From assembly GCA_947564305.1 (NCBI GenBank), contig CANOBT010000101.1, positions 1 to 20,571 of the forward strand: a stretch of 20,571 bases of DNA. The letters run 5' to 3'. How positions within the stretch are numbered: position 1 is the stretch's first letter; the number at the start of each line of letters is the position of its first letter. The stretch comes from an uncultured Lachnospiraceae bacterium (GTDB lineage Bacteria > Bacillota_A > Clostridia > Lachnospirales > Lachnospiraceae). The position numbers and the translations under genes were made by a program. Shown in pieces: positions 1 through 7,445 of the stretch. Below the pieces are notes generated by a model. It worked only from the letters and a program-made list of their open reading frames with translations. It had not been told where the DNA came from and did not search any database.

Positions 1-2
1 AC

Positions 3-455
3 CGCAAGGAGGCATATAAAAAGCTTGTGAAACATCCGTGCATCATTGCGGTTTTTCTAGGGGTGCTTTTGATGGTGTCTCAGGTAAGATTCCCGGTGTT
101 TCTTGAAAATACTTTGGAAGGAATCAGCAAATGTATGGTTCCCGTCTCCATGCTCGCCATCGGGGCGATGCTGGCGGAGTCGGATATCCGGCGGATGTTT
201 ACCCGGGATGTGCTGTACTACTGTGCGCTCCGGCTTTTGGCGTACCCGCTGCTGATTCTGGGTGTGCTGAGACTGCTTGGCATCGACAGCGTGCTGTGCA
301 GTACGATGGTGCTTTTGAGCGCGATGCCTATGGCTAGCACGACGGCGATACTGGCGGATAAATATGACTGCAGTCCGGAGCTCGCATCCCAGACGATATT
401 CGTGTCAACGCTGCTGTCAATCGTGACGCTGCCGGTGTTTATGATAATTTTATAG
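3..455 (+). CDS. AEC-family permease, C-terminal part (5' end outside window)
   Basis: The frame is open to the left edge, so this is the last ~150 residues of a longer gene; the GTG at 27 is probably internal. The protein is made of hydrophobic helices separated by short polar turns, and carries stretches typical of the Mem_trans/auxin efflux carrier family: CMVPVSMLAIGAMLAE (a proline-broken helix) and a late LLSAMPMASTTAILADKY segment with the small-residue-rich helix seen in these carriers. Family members are usually about 300 residues, so roughly half is visible. They sit in the cytoplasmic membrane and move organic anions such as malate; the substrate cannot be read here. The gene stops at TAG 453-455 and is followed by non-coding repeats, with no convincing T-tailed terminator. 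Family assignment is good, substrate unknown. Confidence 0.8.
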   Translation, partial: RKEAYKKLVKHPCIIAVFLGVLLMVSQVRFPVFLENTLEGISKCMVPVSMLAIGAMLAESDIRRMFTRDVLYYCALRLLAYPLLILGVLRLLGIDSVLCSTMVLLSAMPMASTTAILADKYDCSPELASQTIFVSTLLSIVTLPVFMIIL

Positions 456-656
456 CGAACAGAGTTCTCACGCGCAAGTCTGTTACTGTTCACTCCGTTC
501 TCAGTAACCTTCGCAAATCCATCAAAAATTCACTTCGTGAATGGGATTTGCTCACTCCAGAATCACTTTCTTACGTACTTTGCAGTAAATGCAAAGTACT
601 GTGTGAACAGTAACGCAAGTCTTCCTAAAAGTCTTCCCGTGCCAAATTTTCTGTGG
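456..656. repeat. Non-coding palindrome cluster (REP/MITE-like)
   Basis: This gene-free stretch holds several nested inverted repeats. GTTACTG 482-488 pairs with CAGTAAC 502-508. GCAAATCC 513-520 pairs with GGATTTGC 544-551, enclosing ATTCAC 528-533 / GTGAAT 537-542. GTACTTTGCA 575-584 pairs perfectly with TGCAAAGTAC 590-599 across a 5-base loop. An outer 12-base pair, GTTACTGTTCAC 482-493 with GTGAACAGTAAC 603-614, encloses all of them. GCAAGTCT also occurs as a direct repeat at 474-481 and 615-622, immediately outside that outer pair. None of the hairpins has a T-run, so they are not ordinary terminators. The arrangement looks like a small mobile or folded repeat unit; its family is not recognised. 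Confidence 0.6.
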
Positions 657-682
657 AAATCCCGCTGTACTTATGCTACAAT
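654..682 (+). promoter_or_regulatory. Probable extended -10 promoter for the nuclease gene
   Basis: TGC followed by TACAAT (674-682) makes a good extended -10 element about 120 bases before the start at 805. The -35 position (around 654-659, TGGAAA) is weak, as is common with extended -10 promoters. Prediction by eye only. Confidence 0.4.
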
Positions 683-804
683 GCTTTCAGGGCATTATAT
701 TTCTAATTTTTCTATGGCGGATGCCATTCTATTTTCTTGATTCTTTTTAGAAATCTTCGATGCTCAGATTCCACAACAAAGCAACAGAAAGGAGCATTTT
801 ATCT

Positions 805-1926
805 ATGAAAAACAAATTGCAGCAGTATTTCCCTATGATTCGGACGGCAGAAGAGGTCATGGAAATCATCGAGGGCAGAGAAGACTTAAAAACGATGTTT
901 TACCGCTGGACAGAAAAACAGAGACTGGAGTTTTTGAATTTCTGTACAGGCGTCAAGGGTGTAAAGACAATGTACGACTTTATCAGCAAAGAAGTACTCA
1001 GTCCGGAATATACTCCGGAACGGGTGGACGAGCTTTTGTCTCTGCTCTTGGGTCAGGAAGTACGCATCCTGGAAGTCCTGCCAAATGACAGCACGAGGCT
1101 TGCAGATGAGTCTTCCCTGGTCATCATGGATATTGTCGTTCAATTAGAAGACGGCAGCATCGCCAACTTAGAAATCCAGAAAATCGGCTATCGCTTTCCG
1201 GGAGAACGCAGCGCCTGCTATTCTGCCGACCTCCTGCTCAGGCAGTATAAGCGGGTACGCAGCCGGAAAAAAGAGAAATTTACCTATAAGGATATCAAAC
1301 ATGTCTACACGATTGTTCTTTTCGAAAAAAGTCCTGCTGATTTCCGCCAATTCCCGGACACATATCTGCACTATTTTGAACAAGTTTCCGACACCGGACT
1401 GAAAATGAGCCTCCTGCAAAAGTATCTGTTCGTTCCTCTTGACATCTTTCGGGAAATCAATCACAATAAAGATGGTACTGTAAAAATCAATAATCGGCTT
1501 GAGGCCTGGCTTGCATTCATGTGCATGGATGAACCGGAGGCAATCATCACGATCATCAGGAAATATCCAGACTTCAAAGCCATATATGAACAGATTTATA
1601 ATATCTGCCTGAATATTGAAGAGGTGATGAGCATGTTTTCTGAAGAATTGAGGGAGCTTGACCGGAACACGGTACAATTGATGATTGATGAGATGCAGGA
1701 TGAGCTGGATCATGCCCATCAAGAGTTAAGTCATGCCCATCAAGAGTTAGACCACACGAGCCTGCAGTTAAAAACCGAACAATTATCGGGCATTATAAAT
1801 ATCATAGAACTCTGCCAGGAGCTTGACAGCCCGCCGGATACGGCGGTGCAAAAGCTTGTACAGAAGTGTTCCCTGTCTGTAGATGAGGCGAGGGAGTATG
1901 TTTCAAAATACTGGCGGGAATCTTGA
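805..1926 (+). CDS. Rpn/PD-(D/E)XK nuclease family (PDDEXK_2) putative transposase
   Basis: The 373-residue protein fits the PDDEXK_2 'Rpn family recombination-promoting nuclease/putative transposase' group, whose tested members are DNA endonucleases that promote recA-independent recombination. The nuclease signature is visible: an Asp in VIMDI (about residue 109), then after a short hairpin the acidic/Gln strand LEIQK (Glu123, Gln125, Lys126), followed by the family's YRFPGERSACYSADLL-type region. The C-terminus is a helical tail with a duplicated heptad HAHQELS/HAHQELD (about 303-316), encoded by an exact 21-base-period repeat. The ATG at 805 is chosen over the upstream ATG at 760 because AGAAAGGAG (786-794) lies at proper spacing before it. 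The gene stands alone, preceded by the palindrome cluster. These genes are multicopy and rapidly varying in many gut Firmicutes. No terminal inverted repeats bound it as a transposon. Confidence 0.85.
   Translation: MKNKLQQYFPMIRTAEEVMEIIEGREDLKTMFYRWTEKQRLEFLNFCTGVKGVKTMYDFISKEVLSPEYTPERVDELLSLLLGQEVRILEVLPNDSTRLADESSLVIMDIVVQLEDGSIANLEIQKIGYRFPGERSACYSADLLLRQYKRVRSRKKEKFTYKDIKHVYTIVLFEKSPADFRQFPDTYLHYFEQVSDTGLKMSLLQKYLFVPLDIFREINHNKDGTVKINNRLEAWLAFMCMDEPEAIITIIRKYPDFKAIYEQIYNICLNIEEVMSMFSEELRELDRNTVQLMIDEMQDELDHAHQELSHAHQELDHTSLQLKTEQLSGIINIIELCQELDSPPDTAVQKLVQKCSLSVDEAREYVSKYWRES
1711..1749 (+). repeat. In-frame 21-base tandem duplication in the nuclease tail
   Basis: CATGCCCATCAAGAGTTA occurs at 1711-1728 and again at 1732-1749, a period of 21 bases or exactly one heptad. 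It extends the coiled-coil-like tail by one turn unit without changing the frame. This looks like recent slippage and may vary in copy number between relatives. Confidence 0.85.
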
Positions 1927-2057
1927 ATTAGGAAATGGCGGATTAAAGATATGAAGAGATATGCCGCCAAGAGAGATGATAAGAGGAAATATTTTTTGAT
2001 TTTGAATCATGACGAGCATTTGTTGCTGGATAAAAATGTGAGACGGAGCTGTTAGGG

Positions 2058-2071
2058 CGATTATCATATCG
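2058..2071. promoter_or_regulatory. Short palindrome before the methyltransferase gene
   Basis: CGAT and ATCG flank a 6-base centre 34 bases before the methyltransferase start, in an otherwise featureless gap (1927-2104). It could be an operator, but it is short and may be chance. Confidence 0.2.
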
Positions 2072-2104
2072 AAGAGATAAGGGGATGGGAAGGAGACATA
2101 CAGT

Positions 2105-2977
2105 ATGATATATTCTCCGTTAAGATATCCAGGGGGCAAGGGAAAGCTTGCCCCTTTTATGGAAGAATTGATAAAAATAACTGGTCATATAGGTGGAACA
2201 TATATAGAGCCATTTGCCGGTGGAGCCGGGATTGCACTTGAATTATTGGGAAAAAATGTGGTTAATCAAATAGTTATTAACGATTTAGACAAAGGGATTT
2301 ATTCATTTTGGAGAGCCATATTGAGTGAAACTCATCGATTTATTGAGCAAATTGAAACAGTTCCCTTAACTATGGATGAGTGGAATAGACAGAAAGATAT
2401 ATTTGATAATTATAGTAGTAAGTACAGTTTTGAATTAGGATTTGCAACATTTTATATGAATCGCACGAATCGTTCAGGCATTATTAAAGGAGGGGTGATT
2501 GGAGGGATTGGGCAAAGTGGTAAATGGAAGATAGATGCAAGATTTAATAGGCATGAGCTGGCTAAACGTATTGAAAGAATTGCAGAAAAGAAAAAAAGCA
2601 TTCATGTTTACAATAAAGATGTATCATCATTTATTAAAAAATATGTTCCGATTTATGCACAAGATGCGTTCATTTATTTTGATCCACCATATTTCGCAAA
2701 GGGGAAACAGCTATATCTTAATTTTTTTTCATATCAGGATCATGTGCGAATTGAAAAGATGATAAGTAATATAGTTGACTGTGATTGGGTGATTACATAT
2801 GATGATGTTCCTGAAATTGAAGATATTTACTCGGAATATATAGTGAAAAAATTTGATTTGAATTACAGTGCGGCAGTTAAACGAAAAGCAAGTGAGATAA
2901 TTATATTTAAACGAAAAGGAATTATTCCATCAAAAAAATATTTGGAAGATAAAGGGATTCATATTAATTTACGATAG
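2105..2977 (+). CDS. D12-class DNA adenine-N6 methyltransferase (Dam-like)
   Basis: This is a 290-residue S-adenosylmethionine-dependent methyltransferase of the D12/Dam class, which methylates the N6 of adenine in a short DNA site. The hallmarks appear in order: PLRYPGGK (5-12), the SAM-binding motif I EPFAGGAG (35-42), the NRTNRSGI segment around 119-126 typical of the substrate-contacting middle region, and the catalytic motif IV DPPY (193-196). Length is normal for a complete solitary or type II adenine methylase. The ATG at 2105 is preceded by AAGGAG at 2090-2095. The gene is clearly AT-richer than its flanks, and the next gene starts only 13 bases after its stop with similar composition, so the two look like one transferred unit. 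The recognition site cannot be read from sequence. No classical restriction endonuclease lies next to it; a partner role with the following ATPase/Toprim protein is inference. Confidence 0.93.
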   Translation: MIYSPLRYPGGKGKLAPFMEELIKITGHIGGTYIEPFAGGAGIALELLGKNVVNQIVINDLDKGIYSFWRAILSETHRFIEQIETVPLTMDEWNRQKDIFDNYSSKYSFELGFATFYMNRTNRSGIIKGGVIGGIGQSGKWKIDARFNRHELAKRIERIAEKKKSIHVYNKDVSSFIKKYVPIYAQDAFIYFDPPYFAKGKQLYLNFFSYQDHVRIEKMISNIVDCDWVITYDDVPEIEDIYSEYIVKKFDLNYSAAVKRKASEIIIFKRKGIIPSKKYLEDKGIHINLR

Positions 2978-2990
2978 ATAGGGAGAGCTT

Positions 2991-4835
2991 ATGGAAAAGA
3001 AACTTCAGATAAGACCGTTTCATTTGAGTATAGAAAATTTTCGGAACTTTAGAGATGTTTCGTTCGAGATGGGAAAGAAACTTACGGTAATCAGTGGACA
3101 AAATGGTGTTGGTAAATCAAATCTAATATCATTGATTGCCTCTGGTTCTGGACTAAACAAGAAATCATCGTTGGGAAGCAATTTTCAGCCAGAGTTTTAT
3201 GATTTTTTTAATGTAGACCAGGACGAAAATTTTGAAGAATATAAATTATATCTTAGCTATGTTGAAGAGGGAGGGGATATAGCATTAACAAAAAGACTGT
3301 CTTTTAAGGATGATAGTAAAAGTGGTCGAGGGATTCGAATTATACCGAGAACTTCAAATATTAATTTAGATGATTGTTCAATAAAAGAGGCTGAAAATAT
3401 TGCGAAAACAAAATACAATGTAGGTGGAGCGGCAAGGGTAAAGATACCTACAATATATTTGAGCCTTTCACGATTATACCCGTTAGGGGAGCGTAAAGAA
3501 TTAGTGACTGTCACAGAAATTAACAAGAGAAATCTGTTTTATCAGAAGAGTGTAGATCAAAAATATAGAGAATGGTACAATTGTGTTGTCCCTAATTCTA
3601 TTCAAAGTCAAGCCTCACTATCGCTGGTAGAAAAAAATGCCTGTTCAAGGGCATCTTTGCATATGGATATTATAAATACACCAACATTATCGCAATCTAT
3701 TGGGCAGGACAATATTGGAAATATTATTAGTGCATTGATTGATTTATATTTATTGTCTTTAGAAGATGATTACCACGGCGCTGTGTTATGTATTGATGAA
3801 TTGGATGTCTCGCTGCATCCAGATACGCAAATTAGATTATTGGATTTGTTTGACAAGCTCGCGGACGATTTAGCAATACAGTTTGTTGTGAGTACGCATT
3901 CGCTGACAATTTTGAAAGAAACGATAAAAAAAGAAAATAAAAATAATTTGAATTATAAAGTCGTCTACATTAAAAATCCTTCAGCGCCGTATGTAACAGA
4001 AAGCAATTCATATGACCTGTTAAAGGCGGACATGTTTGGAAATCTTAGTTTTAATCGTCCAAAGGTAAGGGTTTACTTTGAGGACAATGTAGGACAAGAG
4101 TTGTTTCGTCTGTTATTAAAGGCTTTAAGAGATATTTACAATAAGATAGACGATATCGAAAATCCGTCACTACGTAATAGTTCAGATGTATATGATTATA
4201 TAGAAATCAATGATAGAATTTTAAAACTTAAATTTATGTTAGATTTTGAAGATAAAATTAATCAGATACCAACAATGCTAGGATGTGAAGACCTTGTGAA
4301 AATATGTTATGCAGATACCTATTTTAAGCGTGTTATTTTTATTCTGGATGGAGACGCCAGATACAAAGAACCTGAGCATAAACCAAAGATTCATGAATAT
4401 TTAAATAAAAAATACAATCAAAAGGAATTTAAATTAAATGATAGAAGGCATATGGATAATTTGTGCTTTTTTCCAGATTATTTTGCTCCAGAATCTTTCT
4501 TTTATGCAATAATATATAAAATGTATAATAATCCGTTTGACCATATTTCTTTTTGGCGGACATTGGATATAAAAGAAGATACGTCCCTTTATACCGCTGA
4601 TAAAATAAAAACTCTGTTTGTTGATTTACCAGTATATTTTACAAATGACGACTTAAAAGCTAAATTTAAAGATGTTTCGAAATCAGAGATATGGAGTTTT
4701 ATCCAAAAGTCTGACATTCTAACTTATTATTATTCTGATTATCGAAATATTGTTGAATTATTGCAGTTTATGGAGAGTATAAAAAGGGCATATGATATGG
4801 CGTGGCCACTAACGATTTCGAACAGATATTCATGA
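2991..4835 (+). CDS. OLD-like AAA/ABC-type ATPase with Toprim-like nuclease region
   Basis: The 614-residue protein has an ABC/SMC-type ATPase in its first half: IENFRNFRDVSFEMG entry strand, Walker A GQNGVGKS (36-43), a signature-like SIGQD (236-240), Walker B VLCIDELD (265-272) with SLHP after it, and the H-loop STHS (301-304). This is the AAA_15/AAA_21 pattern of OLD-family proteins. The second half resembles a Toprim centre: an acidic strand VRVYFEDN (Glu364 candidate) and, after a helical insert, VIFILDGDAR (Asp453/Asp455 candidates), followed by FFPDYFAPESFFY, reminiscent of a conserved post-Toprim segment of OLD-like proteins. OLD and Gabija GajA proteins are ATP-regulated nucleases in phage defence. 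GGGAG at 2981-2985 precedes the ATG. The gene is AT-rich like the methyltransferase before it. It could alternatively be a fused PARIS-like ATPase-Toprim. The ATPase call is firm; nuclease activity is inferred. Confidence 0.82.
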   Translation: MEKKLQIRPFHLSIENFRNFRDVSFEMGKKLTVISGQNGVGKSNLISLIASGSGLNKKSSLGSNFQPEFYDFFNVDQDENFEEYKLYLSYVEEGGDIALTKRLSFKDDSKSGRGIRIIPRTSNINLDDCSIKEAENIAKTKYNVGGAARVKIPTIYLSLSRLYPLGERKELVTVTEINKRNLFYQKSVDQKYREWYNCVVPNSIQSQASLSLVEKNACSRASLHMDIINTPTLSQSIGQDNIGNIISALIDLYLLSLEDDYHGAVLCIDELDVSLHPDTQIRLLDLFDKLADDLAIQFVVSTHSLTILKETIKKENKNNLNYKVVYIKNPSAPYVTESNSYDLLKADMFGNLSFNRPKVRVYFEDNVGQELFRLLLKALRDIYNKIDDIENPSLRNSSDVYDYIEINDRILKLKFMLDFEDKINQIPTMLGCEDLVKICYADTYFKRVIFILDGDARYKEPEHKPKIHEYLNKKYNQKEFKLNDRRHMDNLCFFPDYFAPESFFYAIIYKMYNNPFDHISFWRTLDIKEDTSLYTADKIKTLFVDLPVYFTNDDLKAKFKDVSKSEIWSFIQKSDILTYYYSDYRNIVELLQFMESIKRAYDMAWPLTISNRYS

Positions 4836-4859
4836 GATGTTTTCACAGGAGGGGAACCG

Positions 4860-6173
4860 ATGAGGTATGCGGAAAAGATTTCAGAAGTGATAAATGCATT
4901 TTCGCCTGAGCCGCTGAAGGCTGAGCAGATGGAACAGTTTTATTGCGAAGGTACGATGGAATACCGGATGAATGACAAATACAGCTCTCCTATAGAAGAT
5001 ATTTTCGATTCCTGCTGCGGGCGGGGGAATGACAAAGCGTTTTTGCTGCTTGGGCACAGGGGCTGCGGAAAGAGTACGGAGCTTAACCGGATGTCACAGA
5101 GACTTCGGGATGAGGGTTATATGGTCAGGACGGTTTCCTGCGGGATGGATCTGGATTTATTTAATGTTGTTTATTCGGATCTGTTTATCCTGATGGGGGA
5201 GGCGCTGATGGAGATGGCGCAGGAATCAGGGGGTTCGATTCATGAGGATGTGCTTGCGTCGATTGTGAGGTTTTGGGATGAAGGCACAGAGATAAGTATA
5301 TCTCAGAGAATAGAGGAAGTAAACGCCGAAAGTGGGATAGAGGCAGGCACTTCAGGGATTTTGGCCAGAATATTAAATGTCTTTATGAAGATAAAGGCAG
5401 ATTTGAAGTATAATGAAGAGACAAGAAATGAGTACCGTAAAAAGATGATGGTACGTTCCAGCGAATGGGTGAAACTGTTAAATCAGGTTGCGGAGACGAT
5501 AGCCGGGAATAACGGGGGAAAATATCCGATTATTATATTTGAAGATTTGGATAAGCTGAATCCGGAGGATGCGTGGAAAGTATTTTATAATTATGTGGCA
5601 ATCCTTACGGGTATGTCATTTCCTGTTGTATATACATTCCCGGTGGGGCTTTCCTATGATAAGAGATTTTCCGCACTGGAGGCATATTTTGAAGTAAAGA
5701 CGCTGCCTATGATCAAGATTGAGACTATGAAGGGGGAGCCGTTTTGTGAAGGAATTGAGAGTGTGCGGGAGATTGTTGTTAAAAGGGCATGTCTTGATAT
5801 TTTCGAGGATGGTGTGCTGGAAGAGCTGATTCATTATACAGGCGGTTCTTTAAGGGATTTGTTCCATGCGATCAATACTTCGGCAAAAAGGGCGGAGCGG
5901 AGAAACAGCGCGGTAATCTCGGCGGAGGATGCACAGAGGGCATTGTCGGAGCTGGAAACTTCCCTGACCAGGAGGATAGAAAAGAACGACTACGGATTTC
6001 TGTTGAATATTTACAACGGAAATAAAGAGATGATAGAAGATAAAGAAATGCTCTTAAAAATGTTGCAGGCATCGGCAGTTCTTGAATATAACGGGAAACA
6101 CTGGCACAATATACATCCGCTGATTGCGCGGTTTTTTAAGGAACAGGGGTTGATCAGTGATGCAGGAAGATAA
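4860..6173 (+). CDS. ORC/STAND-like AAA+ ATPase with C-terminal winged helix
   Basis: The 437-residue protein has a single P-loop ATPase: Walker A GHRGCGKST (65-73), Walker B IIIFEDLDKL (224-233), and a sensor-2-like GGSLRDLF (328-335) as in Cdc6/ORC and TniB-type AAA+ proteins. A helical lid and a probable winged-helix tail follow (about 388-435, ending IHPLIARFFKEQG). The region between the Walker motifs contains a long charged helical insert (about 145-205). Such ATPases act as nucleotide-driven switches, often sensing a partner or nucleic acid. AGGAGGGG at 4847-4854 gives a strong ribosome site. The gene starts 24 bases after the OLD-like gene but has ordinary, non-AT-rich composition, so it probably came from a different source. 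Its last 14 bases overlap the TPR gene, implying translational coupling and a physical partnership. No specific family name is recognised. Confidence 0.75.
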   Translation: MRYAEKISEVINAFSPEPLKAEQMEQFYCEGTMEYRMNDKYSSPIEDIFDSCCGRGNDKAFLLLGHRGCGKSTELNRMSQRLRDEGYMVRTVSCGMDLDLFNVVYSDLFILMGEALMEMAQESGGSIHEDVLASIVRFWDEGTEISISQRIEEVNAESGIEAGTSGILARILNVFMKIKADLKYNEETRNEYRKKMMVRSSEWVKLLNQVAETIAGNNGGKYPIIIFEDLDKLNPEDAWKVFYNYVAILTGMSFPVVYTFPVGLSYDKRFSALEAYFEVKTLPMIKIETMKGEPFCEGIESVREIVVKRACLDIFEDGVLEELIHYTGGSLRDLFHAINTSAKRAERRNSAVISAEDAQRALSELETSLTRRIEKNDYGFLLNIYNGNKEMIEDKEMLLKMLQASAVLEYNGKHWHNIHPLIARFFKEQGLISDAGR

Positions 6174-7053
6174 GAACGATGGTTATGGGACATTAGAATG
6201 GATCTTCAGCCAGTCGGAGGAAGGCTTGTTTCTGGCGGTGGCAGGAGAGCCGAAACAAAAGGAGGTCATGGCGTATTTTGCTGACAGGCGGGCCGGGATC
6301 TATGATTGTAAGGAGCATTCCGGAACTTATATGTTCAGAGACCTGAAAGAATGGGGCGATTCTTTACAGGAGATGGAGACGCTGCTGGTTTTTAATTTTC
6401 AGTATGTAATGCAGCATGATGAGGACTATAAGCGGCTGAATTTCAGCCGGGATATGCTGGCAGGGATGAGAAAGAACTTGATTTTTTTTACAACGGCATG
6501 GGGGGATGATTCGCTGGCATCCAAAGCATGTGATTTTTACTCGTTTCTTAAGATGAGGATACTGCTCGACAGCGGCAAGGAAAAGCCGACAGATGTTCAT
6601 TTGATGGCAGAGGAAAAAGGCAGGAGTATCCAGGAGGAAATAATTCTGGATTATGCGGCGCTGTGTGCGGATTTGGAATTGCGGATAGAAGAACCAAAGC
6701 TTGTACTGGAAAGGACAGAGTACTTGATTGAACAGGCGCGGAGAGCAAGACAGAGATATTTATATTATTATGCAGAGCTGTATTTAGTGGCGGCTCAAAG
6801 GCTTGGGAGAAAATTGTTTGACACAGAGCATTTGGAGATGGCGAAGATTTATCAGATGCGGGGCGAACTGTATGAAGAGACTGAAAAGTACGAAAAAGCA
6901 GAAGAAATGTATAAACTGGCATTACGCATACGCGAAAATGTGCTGGACAGAGAGCACCCGGATGCGCTGGAAACCTGGGAATGCATCATGAGAATCTATG
7001 AAAAACAGGGTGCGTATGAAAAACTCCGGGAGCTTGAAGAGTCTGCAAAATAA
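6160..7053 (+). CDS. TPR protein coupled to the AAA+ ATPase
   Basis: This protein of about 297 residues ends in kinesin-light-chain-like tetratricopeptide repeats. EHLEMAKIYQMRGELYEE and KYEKAEEMYKLALRIRENVL form a canonical TPR, then DREHPDALETWECIMRIYEKQG begins the next. The N-terminal half is not TPR. It contains a segment (about 75-135) with LNFSRDMLAGMRKNLIFF and ACDFYSFLKMRI, which reminds me of a conserved region preceding TPRs in bacterial STAND-type proteins (LNxxRE... followed by APDFxSW); this is from memory and not verified. The ATG at 6160 is preferred over the GTG at 6157 because AGGGG at 6145-6149 sits 10 bases upstream. The start lies inside the end of the ATPase gene. Likely role: protein-protein or ligand-sensing subunit working with that ATPase. 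No enzymatic motif is seen. Confidence 0.7.
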   Translation: MQEDKNDGYGTLEWIFSQSEEGLFLAVAGEPKQKEVMAYFADRRAGIYDCKEHSGTYMFRDLKEWGDSLQEMETLLVFNFQYVMQHDEDYKRLNFSRDMLAGMRKNLIFFTTAWGDDSLASKACDFYSFLKMRILLDSGKEKPTDVHLMAEEKGRSIQEEIILDYAALCADLELRIEEPKLVLERTEYLIEQARRARQRYLYYYAELYLVAAQRLGRKLFDTEHLEMAKIYQMRGELYEETEKYEKAEEMYKLALRIRENVLDREHPDALETWECIMRIYEKQGAYEKLRELEESAK

Positions 7054-7064
7054 AATAAGATGTG

Positions 7065-7178
7065 AATGTAAAAAGATATCCGACGGGTGTTTGAAACGCC
7101 GTCATGAAAGAATCATCAGACTGTACTGTAATGATATGGTTTGGTGATTCTTTTGATTTTCTACGAGGAATTTACATT
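7065..7178. repeat. Nested inverted repeats around the terminator
   Basis: AATGTAAA 7065-7072 is mirrored by TTTACATT 7171-7178. Inside lie a small hairpin, GACGG...CCGTC around 7082-7103, and the larger terminator hairpin. The outer pair brackets about 115 bases with no coding content and might mark a small palindromic element, but eight bases could be chance in AT-rich DNA. Confidence 0.3.
7109..7160 (+). terminator. Rho-independent terminator after the TPR gene
   Basis: AGAATCATCAGAC (7109-7121) pairs along all 13 positions, allowing two G-U wobbles, with GTTTGGTGATTCT (7139-7151). A T-rich tail TTTGATTTT follows. It lies 55 bases after the TPR stop and closes the accessory block. Confidence 0.75.
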
Positions 7179-7247
7179 TTTGCATGATGCCAGTTAATTA
7201 TGAAATTTTCTGTGTTAATTGATAATTGTTTTGGAATGCTCGATATC

Positions 7248-7309
7248 ATTGACAAAAAGCAATGAATCATTAACAAAAGCAATCATTAATTGACAAAAAG
7301 CAATGAATC
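7248..7309. repeat. Three tandem ~21-base units
   Basis: Two identical 21-base copies (7248-7268 and 7289-7309, core TTGACAAAAAGCAATGAATC) flank a diverged 20-base copy (7269-7288, core TTAACAAAAGCAATCATT). They abut without spacers. With a period of two helical turns they could form an iteron-like protein-binding array. TTGACA within each unit resembles a -35 box, but no matching -10 was found. The rest of 7161-7426 shows nothing else I can support. Confidence 0.75.
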
Positions 7310-7378
7310 GTTGCTTACATTTTTGTCTGTATTTATGTATGTTAAAAGTAACAATTATTTTAATTCTCAGGAAAAGAG

Positions 7379-7407
7379 TTGGTAGAAAAATGCTGTTATA
7401 TTTATAG
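7379..7407 (+). promoter_or_regulatory. Weak candidate promoter for the small membrane protein
   Basis: TTGGTA (7379-7384), a 17-base spacer and TTATAG (7402-7407) lie about 45 bases before the start of the next gene. The match is poor and is given only because a terminator separates this gene from the upstream block, so it needs its own promoter. Confidence 0.25.
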
Positions 7408-7445
7408 GCTGGTTGCAAACACATTTAAAGGAGGTGATTAAAATT

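Noticed and set aside
537..740. 67-codon + strand frame inside the palindrome region
   Set aside because: It runs through the hairpins, has no ribosome site and reads like translated repeat sequence.
1951..2055. 34-codon + strand frame between the nuclease and methylase genes
   Set aside because: No convincing ribosome site, highly basic low-complexity composition and no recognisable domain; probably chance.
805..2977. Rpn nuclease as the restriction partner of the methylase
   Set aside because: Different base composition, a 178-base gap and membership in a stand-alone family make it a poor restriction partner.
7248..7309. Possible CRISPR array
   Set aside because: Units abut with no spacers and there are only three, one of them diverged; no cas genes nearby.
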